Positions 18,821 to 25,629 of a DNA stretch of 46,790 nt are shown piece after piece. The number at the start of each line of letters is the position of its first letter. The first letter of the stretch is position 1. The translations under genes and the position numbers were made by a program. Under the pieces are notes generated by a model. It was given only the letters and a program-made list of their open reading frames with translations. It did not search any database and was not told where the DNA came from. This DNA comes from Chitinophagaceae bacterium (GTDB lineage Bacteria; Bacteroidota; Bacteroidia; Chitinophagales; Chitinophagaceae): contig JALOMC010000001.1 of NCBI GenBank assembly GCA_025455665.1, positions 1 to 46,790 on the forward strand. The letters run 5' to 3'.

Positions 18821-19819
18821 TTACTGCGGCGTCATCTTCATTACCTCGGTCATAAAAAGCCGAATCTGCGACTGCAAACCTGCTACGTCTTTGCTCTTAA
18901 TGGGCGACCCTTGCACATGGTCGCCGGTGGTAGCCATTTCAGTCAGCTGCTTTAGCCCGGTGGGGGTGCCCAACTGCGCATGCATGTCACGCATGGCACT
19001 CACTTTTACCACCGGATCCTGCTCTTGTTCATTTTTATAGTACGCCAGTGTAAGCACTGGTTGCTTTACGGCCGCAAATGTGGCCGGCACCATGGCTGTT
19101 TCCAAATATTCTTGCAGGGCTACCAGGCTTTCTATCCGGTACTCATAGTTCCAGTACTGTTTGTAAATGGGTCGCTCATCTGCCGCCCGCCTGTAGTCGC
19201 TGCCCAATACCATGCGGGCTATCTGTTTGCCCCAGTGGTTATTCAGCAGCCATGCATTTCCATCGTTGATGCGGATATTGGGCGAAATCAGCACCAGACC
19301 TGCTACATCGGGGTAATTAGCTGCCAGCTGCAGGGCTACTGATCCGCCGGTACTGGTACCCATTAGTATCACTTTTTTACCCAGGCGCCGCCCGATAGCG
19401 TAGGCTCTTTTGGCACTTTCCCAAAGCCCCTCGGGACTGTAGTGGATGAGTTGGTCGGTGGTATCAATACCATGCTGATCGAGCCGGGCAAGGTAAAGGT
19501 TGGCACCAAAAAAGCGGGCAATATCGCGGTGGGTGGGGTTGCCTTCTTCCTGGCTGGCACTAAAGCCGTGCAGGTACACTATAGCATATTCAGTAGGCTG
19601 CCGTACGGAATCATTGTACCAAACAATACGGGCTTCATTATCTGGCTTCAGCTGGTGGATGGCTTCCATCGCTGCTATGGCGGCCTGCAGGCTATCGGCA
19701 TTGGCAGGCACTGCCGGTACAAGGGTACTGTACACCGGCTTAGGTGGTGCTGGCCCCAGCCAATACAAAATGGGCAATAGCAGTACTACAAACAGCAGGA
19801 TGCGAAATAGCTTTTTCAT
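18821..19819 (-). CDS. membrane-anchored alpha/beta hydrolase
   Basis: A 332-residue serine hydrolase. The start at 19819 (MKKLFRILLFVVLLLPILYW) gives one N-terminal hydrophobic helix that is either a signal anchor or a signal peptide without a clear cleavage site, so the catalytic part faces the periplasm. The oxyanion strand is YAIVYLHGFSASQEEG, the nucleophile elbow ILMGTSTGGSVAL (G-x-S-x-G, Ser near residue 166), and a late histidine lies in TTGDHVQGSPIKS; the acid is probably the Asp in EQDPVVKV. The family includes carboxylesterases and lipases, and no substrate can be named. It is convergent with the upstream type IX substrate gene, and its start faces a gene-free region with a stem-loop. 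Confidence 0.88.
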   Translation of the reverse strand: MKKLFRILLFVVLLLPILYWLGPAPPKPVYSTLVPAVPANADSLQAAIAAMEAIHQLKPDNEARIVWYNDSVRQPTEYAIVYLHGFSASQEEGNPTHRDIARFFGANLYLARLDQHGIDTTDQLIHYSPEGLWESAKRAYAIGRRLGKKVILMGTSTGGSVALQLAANYPDVAGLVLISPNIRINDGNAWLLNNHWGKQIARMVLGSDYRRAADERPIYKQYWNYEYRIESLVALQEYLETAMVPATFAAVKQPVLTLAYYKNEQEQDPVVKVSAMRDMHAQLGTPTGLKQLTEMATTGDHVQGSPIKSKDVAGLQSQIRLFMTEVMKMTPQ

Positions 19820-20164
19820 ATAGCAGGGCCTGCGCCTGGTGGCAAAACGGCGCAAAGCAGTACTAAGCTAAGGCTGACAGCACCCCGGTGCAAAAAAGAA
19901 AAAAACTGCCCCGGGTAGAGAGGCAGTTTTTTTGCCCGAAAGAAGCAAGCACAGGGTGTTGTACCAGCCGCTTTTTTTGATGGGCGTGAGGGGGTGTTTA
20001 AGAGGTTTTTGGGTTTTTCTTTAGGAGATGGTTCGGTTGGAGTGTGTTTCTGAGTGTAAAGCTATGCGCCTGAGTGAGGCATGCAATAGCCGATATACGA
20101 ATGCGGGCTATGAGTATATGAATAGCTATTTTGCGTCGACAAAAGACAGCGCAACAAACAGTAC
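19820..20164. other. gene-free divergent region between hydrolase and LytTR regulator
   Basis: No coding frame in this 345-base stretch looks real. It holds an isolated stem-loop with T-runs on both strands (19901-19933) and, closer to the regulator gene, an inverted repeat ATAGCC/GGCTAT around 20085-20115. The promoters of both divergent genes must lie here, but I found no convincing -33/-7 pair. Confidence 0.5.
19901..19933. terminator. orphan bidirectional terminator-like stem-loop
   Basis: AAAAACTGCC (19901-19910) pairs with GGCAGTTTTT (19922-19931), an 11-base loop between, with T-runs on both strands. It is not downstream of any recognised gene: it lies in the 5' region of both flanking divergent genes, so it is either a leader attenuator or the end of an unrecognised small RNA. 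Confidence 0.6.
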
Positions 20165-20908
20165 ATGGAGCCAACCACACTAAAAGTAGTAGCCGCCGAC
20201 GACGACCTGGTATTTCGTGAGCACCTGCGCATACTGCTATCGGCCATGCCGGGGGTAGAGCTGGTAGCTGTGCACGATGGTGCATGGCCCTGCCTGGCCT
20301 ACCTGCAGCAGCACACGGTAGATGTAGCCGTGCTGGATGTAGAAATGCCCGGCCTCACTGGTACAGAGCTGGCCCGCAGTCTTAGCAGGCCACCGTTGTT
20401 CATTTTCGTCACTTCGCACCCGGGCTATGCCGCCGAAGGATTTGAAATAGAAGCCGTGGACTATATTGTGAAACCGGTACAAAAAGACCGGCTGCTGCGG
20501 GCTTTGCAAAATGCCAGGCAAAGGCTGGCGGCTACCACCGCTGCGCAGGCCGTACCTGCCAATAACGACGACTTTGTGTTCATTCGTGACAAAAACGACT
20601 ACCTGCGCCTGGAGCTGGCCAGCATTGTGTATGCCGAAGCCACCGGCGACTTTGTACAGATACATTTGCACAACGGTCAAAAGCACCTGGTACTGGTAAA
20701 CATGAAGCATTTTGAAGCGCAATTGCCATCGGCCAACTTTATCCGAATTTCGCGTACACACCTCATCAATACCAACCGCATCACGGCCATTCGCCAGCAA
20801 AAAGTAGAGCTGGATCAGGTATCGCTGCCCATTGGCAAAAGCTACCTGGATGCACTGGAAGAGTCATTGCTACGGTATAAAACCATCAAACGCTACCCCG
20901 ACACATGA
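20165..20908 (+). CDS. LytTR-type response regulator
   Basis: A 247-residue transcription regulator. The receiver domain spans about residues 5-120: the acidic pocket ADDD (11-14), phospho-acceptor Asp58 in AVLDVEMPG, Thr83 in IFVTSHPGY and Lys103 in DYIVKPVQKDRL. The LytTR DNA-binding domain spans about 140-240 (FVFIRDKNDYLRLEL, YAEATGDFVQIHL, FIRISRTHLINTNRI). It overlaps the downstream sensor kinase gene by four bases, so the two are translationally coupled and almost certainly form a signalling pair. LytTR regulators bind direct repeats ahead of target promoters; the targets are not evident here. The start at 20165 is the first ATG and places the receiver strand correctly. Confidence 0.95.
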   Translation: MEPTTLKVVAADDDLVFREHLRILLSAMPGVELVAVHDGAWPCLAYLQQHTVDVAVLDVEMPGLTGTELARSLSRPPLFIFVTSHPGYAAEGFEIEAVDYIVKPVQKDRLLRALQNARQRLAATTAAQAVPANNDDFVFIRDKNDYLRLELASIVYAEATGDFVQIHLHNGQKHLVLVNMKHFEAQLPSANFIRISRTHLINTNRITAIRQQKVELDQVSLPIGKSYLDALEESLLRYKTIKRYPDT

Positions 20909-22788
20909 ACCTCATTCGCCACAGCTTTTGCCTACTGCTGCTATGCTGCAGTGCCACCATGGTCTTTAGCCAAAAAGCCCGCCTTATCGATAGTTTTTCG
21001 GCGCAGCTCACCAGCAGCGGCACCCCCGATACGGTGCGGCTGGCAGCCCTGGAGCGTTTGGGTGGGTTGTTTCAGGATGTAGACAACAACAAGGCCATTG
21101 GCTTTTATGCCGAAGCCGCTGAGCTGGCCACCCGCCTGCAGCGCCCGGTAAACGAGTGGAGAGCTTACTACAACCTGGGCTACAGCCACCTTTCGATGGG
21201 CAAATATGAAAAAGCGATTGAGTACTACCTGCAGGCCATTCGCATAGGCGAAGCACAAAAGTTCAAAGGGCGGCTTGCCAACTCGTACATGTCGCTGGGC
21301 AATGTGTTTTTTGAAATGGGTAACCTGCAAAAAGCCAGCCAGTACCACGAGATGGCTGCCGCAGCACACCTTAAAAATAAAGACAGCGCCGGGTTGGCCA
21401 GTTACTACCTCGAGCGGGGGCTTGTTTTCAGTAAAAAGAAACAGCTGGACAGTGCCGAATTTTATTTCGCCAAGACCATCCAACTGGGCGAGGCCATTGG
21501 CGATGCGCAACTACTGGCCAATGCAAAAGCCAATCTGGGCCTCAACTTCAAGAAGCGTAAACAGTACCCGCAAGCTCTTGCTCTTTTCAAAGAAGCCCTG
21601 TACCTGGGGCGGCAGGCGTATGATGTGCCCGACTATGTAGGCGCTTTGTACAACAACCTGGCCGTGGGCTACATGATAAATAACATGGTGGACTCGGCCC
21701 GGGCTGCTTTTCACATCAGCTTGCAGCTGTGCAAAGTAGCGGGCAGCCAAAGTGGCGAAATGGAAAACTATCGCAACCTGGCCGAGCTGTATAAAATGAC
21801 CAGCCAACCCGATAGCCAACTTCACTACACCGAGCTGTATTATGCCCTGAAGGATACGGTGCTGAATGCCGATATAAAGGCCTCGATAGCTGAAAAAGAG
21901 GCAGAGTACCGGATTGAAAAAAAGCAGACAGAAATAGAAACGCAGCGTAAAACCCGCAACTGGCTCATTGGCATTGCTACACTGGCGCTGGTAGCTGCTG
22001 GCAGCATAGCCTACCTGTGGCGCCAAACGCAGCGAAACAATCAGCAACTGCTGCTGCTGAACCAGCGCATTACCCAGCAAAAAGACCAACTGGAAAAACT
22101 AAACGGGCTAAAGGACCGCCTGATGAGCATCATCAGCCATGATCTGCGCAACCCGCTGGCTACTATTCAAACTTTTTTTGACATCAGCACCGATAGCAGC
22201 CTGCCGCCTGAGCAGCTGCGGCCACTGCAGCAGCATACCAGCCAGGTGGTACAGCAAACCAGCCAAATGCTGGACAATATGCTACTATGGGCCCGCCTGC
22301 AAGTACGGCAGGAGCAGCCACCACTGGCACCCGTGACCCTGCAGCCCGTGGTGCAGGAGGTAGTAGCACAGGTACAGCCACAGGCTGATAAAAAGCAGGT
22401 GCAAATAGCCACCAACCTGCCTGCTGCACCAATAGCCGTGCAGGGGCACGATGAAATGCTGCGCATTGTGTGTCGCAACCTGCTGACCAACGCCGTGAAA
22501 TTTTCGCAACCGGGCAGCCGCATACTGCTATCGGTGAGCGACAGCAACGGGATGGCCCGCATAGCGGTACAAGACCAGGGCATAGGCATGAGCCCCGAAC
22601 AAGTGAATAGCCTGATGCAGCAAACCAATGGCACAGTAGCTGGCACGCAGCAAGAAAAAGGGAGCGGACTTGGCGTGTTTCTGGTGCACGAACTGCTGCG
22701 CCCCATGCAGGGCAAACTGGAAATAGAAAGTGTACAAGGACAGGGATCGGTATTTAGCATTGTACTGCCGGCGCTGCAGCAAGCCTAA
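20905..22788 (+). CDS. TPR-containing sensor histidine kinase (HisKA type)
   Basis: A 627-residue kinase. A signal peptide (1-23, ending MVFSQ) leads to a periplasmic array of TPR units (about residues 45-310; for example NEWRAYYNLGYSHLSMGKYEKA), a coiled coil, one transmembrane helix (about 351-372, NWLIGIATLALVAAGSIAYL), and a cytoplasmic HisKA domain with His412 in SIISHDLRNPLAT. The ATPase domain has the N box NLLTNAVKFS, G1 box DQGIGM and G2 box GSGLGVFLVHEL. It overlaps the LytTR regulator by four bases. Pairing a HisKA-type kinase with a LytTR regulator is less common than pairing with a LytS-type kinase. The signal sensed through the TPR region is unknown. Confidence 0.95.
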   Translation: MNLIRHSFCLLLLCCSATMVFSQKARLIDSFSAQLTSSGTPDTVRLAALERLGGLFQDVDNNKAIGFYAEAAELATRLQRPVNEWRAYYNLGYSHLSMGKYEKAIEYYLQAIRIGEAQKFKGRLANSYMSLGNVFFEMGNLQKASQYHEMAAAAHLKNKDSAGLASYYLERGLVFSKKKQLDSAEFYFAKTIQLGEAIGDAQLLANAKANLGLNFKKRKQYPQALALFKEALYLGRQAYDVPDYVGALYNNLAVGYMINNMVDSARAAFHISLQLCKVAGSQSGEMENYRNLAELYKMTSQPDSQLHYTELYYALKDTVLNADIKASIAEKEAEYRIEKKQTEIETQRKTRNWLIGIATLALVAAGSIAYLWRQTQRNNQQLLLLNQRITQQKDQLEKLNGLKDRLMSIISHDLRNPLATIQTFFDISTDSSLPPEQLRPLQQHTSQVVQQTSQMLDNMLLWARLQVRQEQPPLAPVTLQPVVQEVVAQVQPQADKKQVQIATNLPAAPIAVQGHDEMLRIVCRNLLTNAVKFSQPGSRILLSVSDSNGMARIAVQDQGIGMSPEQVNSLMQQTNGTVAGTQQEKGSGLGVFLVHELLRPMQGKLEIESVQGQGSVFSIVLPALQQA

Positions 22789-23029
22789 CCAGCATGATCA
22801 GCGTCTTTGCCGTTCCTACCAGCAATAATGGTGGCAGCACCCGATAGCTTTGGCACATGCCGGGCTGGCGTTTTCAAAGCGGTTGCAAACCTGCACCGTC
22901 TTCAGTAAGGCTGCGGCGGCAGTGCAAAAGCAGGCATGGGTGCGGCCGATGGCCGGCAGCCACATGTCTGGTCTAAGAAAAAGCCGGATTGGTCGAAACC
23001 AACAGTGCCACATTTTTTGATGAATATGA
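22789..23029. other. gene-free stretch after the kinase gene
   Basis: No frame here has plausible protein sequence, and no intrinsic terminator for the kinase operon was found. Together with the following 650 bases this makes the longest gene-free region of the window (22789-23680). Confidence 0.5.
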
Positions 23030-23208
23030 ACCGATGCACTTTTACAGTGTCGAAAGAAAATAACCCCGACCCGACCCCCTTAAACGATCCTTTTAAAACC
23101 CCGTAACCCCTAAACTCCCTGAAAAGGATCCCTTGTTGGACGCAAGAGATTATCCCTAAACCCTTTCTTGTGCAAAAGGAGCCGCTAACCCCCGGCTCCT
23201 TTCTTTTT
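23030..23208 (+). ncRNA. candidate structured small RNA 1 upstream of typA
   Basis: This stretch has no credible coding frame but contains paired segments: GATCCTTTT (23086-23094) with AAAAGGATC (23122-23130), nine perfect pairs, and a terminal stem-loop followed by a T-run (23174-23208). The RNA is rich in C on the plus strand and contains CCCTAAACCC-like tracts. It does not contain the conserved sequences of RNase P RNA, tmRNA or SRP RNA that I could recognise. The 5' end is a guess; only the 3' end, set by the terminator, is supported. Confidence 0.4.
23174..23208 (+). terminator. intrinsic terminator of candidate RNA 1
   Basis: GGAGCC (23178-23183) pairs with GGCTCC (23194-23199) around a 10-base loop, followed by TTTCTTTTT. 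The T-run is only on the plus strand, which sets the direction. Confidence 0.75.
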
Positions 23209-23264
23209 GCCCCAACGGCCCATTTTGTTTATGCAACTGCGATATATAACTGAACACAAAATGC

Positions 23265-23493
23265 ATATTGTGTCGGGCTGGGGGTTTTCGACCGGCAAAA
23301 AGCCGGTTTCGTCGAAATACAGCCCCCTGCCGAATTTGACAAATGTCAAAACAGGCATCTTTGCTTCAGCGAAAAGCGAAACCCTAAACCCAAGTCCAGG
23401 TTACCCCCCTGGCATCTGAGAAACCCCTCAAGAGCTTTACCCTAAGCCCTTAAAAAGAGAGAGCAGAAGCCCCCCGCTTCGCTCTTTTTTTTT
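23265..23493 (+). ncRNA. candidate structured small RNA 2 upstream of typA
   Basis: A second non-coding unit in tandem with the first. Visible helices in order: GGGGG (23280-23284) with CCCCC (23323-23327); inside it TTTCGAC (23286-23292) with GTCGAAA (23311-23317) and a CGGC/GCCG tip with an A-rich loop; TTTGAC/GTCAAA (23335-23350); CCAGG/CCTGG (near 23396-23412); and a terminator at the 3' end. It shares CCCTAAACCC with the first unit. A leader of typA is unlikely because the terminator would stop transcription 190 bases before typA, unless it is an attenuator. The identity is unknown; 6S-like RNA is possible but not shown. Confidence 0.45.
23456..23493 (+). terminator. intrinsic terminator of candidate RNA 2
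   Basis: AGAGC-A-GAAGC (23460-23470) pairs with GCTTCGCTCT (23476-23485), with a bulged A and a five-C loop, followed by a long run of T. The minus strand also ends in a shorter T-run, so it may work in both directions. Confidence 0.8.
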
Positions 23494-23665
23494 GGCCTTG
23501 CCGCATGGCCACCCACCAGATAGGATAATAGAAACACAACTTTAATAGGCACTGCCCTCTATTTAGGCGTACCTTCGCCGCCATTTTACAAGGCAGGTGG
23601 TGTGCAAGGCATGCCGGCTGCCCTTTTTTAGTAATCAAAACAACCAAGCAACCCCTAAGGGGGAC

Positions 23666-23674
23666 GGGAGGTGA
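23666..23674 (+). promoter_or_regulatory. unusually strong Shine-Dalgarno sequence of typA
   Basis: GGGAGGTGA lies six bases ahead of the typA ATG and is fully complementary to the core anti-Shine-Dalgarno sequence. The other starts in this window that I inspected have A-rich or unremarkable leaders, as expected in Bacteroidota. Confidence 0.85.
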
Positions 23675-23680
23675 AAAACT

Positions 23681-25489
23681 ATGCAAATCCGCAACATCGC
23701 CATCATTGCCCACGTAGACCATGGCAAAACAACCCTTGTAGATAACATTATCCGCAGTGCGAAAGTATTCCGCGACAATCAGGAAGCTGGCGAACTGATT
23801 ATGGACAGCAACGATCTGGAAAAGGAACGCGGCATCACGATCTTTTCCAAGAACATGAGCGTGGTGTACAAAGATGTCAAGATCAATGTGATAGACACCC
23901 CTGGCCACGCCGACTTTGGTGGCGAGGTGGAGCGGGTGCTGAAAATGGCCGATGGCGTGATCCTGCTGGTAGATGCTTTTGAAGGCCCCATGCCTCAAAC
24001 CCGCTTTGTACTACAAAAGGCACTGCAGCTGAACCTGCACCCCATTGTAGTCATCAACAAAGTAGACAAGCCCAACTGCCGCCCCGATGAAGTACACGAT
24101 GCCGTGTTCGAACTCTTCTTCAACCTCGATGCTACCGAAGAGCAGCTCAACTTCCCTACGTACTATGGTAGTGGCAAAAACGGCTGGTTCAACGAAAGCC
24201 TGACACCCACCGACAACATCCTTCCGCTGATGGATGGCATTTTGAAGCACGTACCCGAACCAAAGATTGCGGATGGTACGGTGCAAATGCAAATTACCAG
24301 CCTCGATTACAGCAGCTTTCTTGGCCGTATTGCCATTGGTAAAGTGGCCCGTGGAGTACTCAAGGAAAACATGCCTATCAGCCTGATGCAAACCGATGGA
24401 TCGGTCAAAAAGCAGCGCATCAAAGAACTGTACGTGTTTGAAGGCATGGGTAAGCGCAAGGTATCGGAAGTATTTGCCGGCGACCTATGTGCTGTGGTAG
24501 GTATTGAAGGCTTCAATATTGGCGATACCATCGCCGACTTTGAAAATCCCGAGGCGCTTCCCATCATCAGTGTAGATGAGCCTACCATGAGCATGTTGTT
24601 CGGCATCAACAACTCGCCCTTTTTTGGCAAAGACGGCAAGTTTGTAACCAGTCGCCACCTGCGTGATCGCCTGATGAAGGAAACCGAAAAAAACCTGGCC
24701 CTGCGGGTGAAGGATACCGATAGCGCCGATTCATTTCTGGTGTACGGCCGCGGCATTTTGCACCTGGGCGTATTGGTAGAAACCATGCGCCGCGAAGGCT
24801 ACGAGCTGACTGTGGGCCAGCCCCAGGTATTGGTAAAAGAAATAGATGGCCAAAAATGTGAGCCTTACGAAACACTGGTGGTAGATGTGCCCGAAGAATA
24901 TGCCAGCAAGGTGATAGACCTGGTAACCCGCCGCAAGGGCGAGCTGCATGTAATGGAAACCAAGGGCGAAATGCAGCACCTGGAGTTTGAAATACCCAGC
25001 CGTGGCCTGATAGGCCTGCGTACGAACATGCTGACGGCTACAGCTGGCGAAGCTGTGATGGCGCACCGCTTTTTGGACTACAAACCGTGGAAAGGGCCCA
25101 TTCCTGGTCGTAACAATGGTGTACTGCTTTCCAAAGAAGCCGGTACCACCACTGCCTACTCGCTGGATAAGCTGCAGGACCGTGGTATCTTCTTCGTAGA
25201 TCCGGGTGAAGATGTGTACGCCGGTATGATCATTGGCGAAAACAACAAGCCCGGCGACCTGGTAGTAAACCCCAACGAAGGCAAAAAACTGACCAACCAC
25301 CGTGCCAGCGGTAGCGATGCAGCTACCAGCATTGCACCCAAAACCCTGCTGACGCTGGAAGAATGCATGGAATACATTCAGCAGGATGAATGCATTGAGG
25401 TAACGCCCAACTTCATACGGATGCGTAAGGTGCTGCTGGACGAAAACGACCGCAACCGCCTGGCCAAGCAGATGAAGGCAGAGGCGTAA
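23681..25489 (+). CDS. typA: translational GTPase TypA/BipA
   Basis: A ribosome-associated GTPase of the EF-G class, 602 residues, the normal length. The G motifs are all present: G1 AHVDHGKTT, G2 ERGITIF, G3 DTPGHADFGGE, G4 NKVDKPNC. The domain II/III regions and the TypA-specific C-terminal domain follow (SRGLIGLRTNMLTATAGEAVMAHRF, then LTLEECMEYIQQDECIEVTP near the end). BipA is known to bind the 70S ribosome at the EF-G site and to help 50S assembly, particularly at low temperature and stress. The start is fixed by the Shine-Dalgarno sequence six bases upstream. The gene stands alone: terminators lie before (23456-23493) and after it (25521-25553). Confidence 0.97.
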   Translation: MQIRNIAIIAHVDHGKTTLVDNIIRSAKVFRDNQEAGELIMDSNDLEKERGITIFSKNMSVVYKDVKINVIDTPGHADFGGEVERVLKMADGVILLVDAFEGPMPQTRFVLQKALQLNLHPIVVINKVDKPNCRPDEVHDAVFELFFNLDATEEQLNFPTYYGSGKNGWFNESLTPTDNILPLMDGILKHVPEPKIADGTVQMQITSLDYSSFLGRIAIGKVARGVLKENMPISLMQTDGSVKKQRIKELYVFEGMGKRKVSEVFAGDLCAVVGIEGFNIGDTIADFENPEALPIISVDEPTMSMLFGINNSPFFGKDGKFVTSRHLRDRLMKETEKNLALRVKDTDSADSFLVYGRGILHLGVLVETMRREGYELTVGQPQVLVKEIDGQKCEPYETLVVDVPEEYASKVIDLVTRRKGELHVMETKGEMQHLEFEIPSRGLIGLRTNMLTATAGEAVMAHRFLDYKPWKGPIPGRNNGVLLSKEAGTTTAYSLDKLQDRGIFFVDPGEDVYAGMIIGENNKPGDLVVNPNEGKKLTNHRASGSDAATSIAPKTLLTLEECMEYIQQDECIEVTPNFIRMRKVLLDENDRNRLAKQMKAEA

Positions 25490-25520
25490 GACATTGAGTG
25501 CGTCAAGAAGGCAATAAGAG

Positions 25521-25553
25521 AAAATCCCGGTAGTAAAACTGCCGGGATTTTTT
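25521..25553 (+). terminator. intrinsic terminator of typA
   Basis: AAAATCCCGG (25521-25530) pairs with CCGGGATTTT (25542-25551) and the T-run continues. It begins 32 bases after the typA stop. Confidence 0.88.
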
Positions 25554-25629
25554 GTGTTCAACGGCAACGCCAACTATCAGTCCCTTACAGGCCTTTCTCT
25601 ATCTTTCCGCTACCAACCAACGCTTGCTT

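Noticed and set aside
22816..23013. 65-codon minus-strand frame after the kinase gene
   Set aside because: Rich in Cys, Trp and His with no pattern; typical of a chance frame in GC-rich DNA.
23207..23419. 70-codon plus-strand frame within the gene-free region upstream of typA
   Set aside because: It begins inside a terminator, covers hairpins of the second candidate RNA and has low-complexity, Pro/Lys-rich sequence without a domain.
23041..23460. CCCTAAACCC tracts as telomere-like repeats or a repeat array
   Set aside because: They are few, irregular and dispersed; no tandem unit exists, so they are noted only as shared motifs of the two candidate RNAs.
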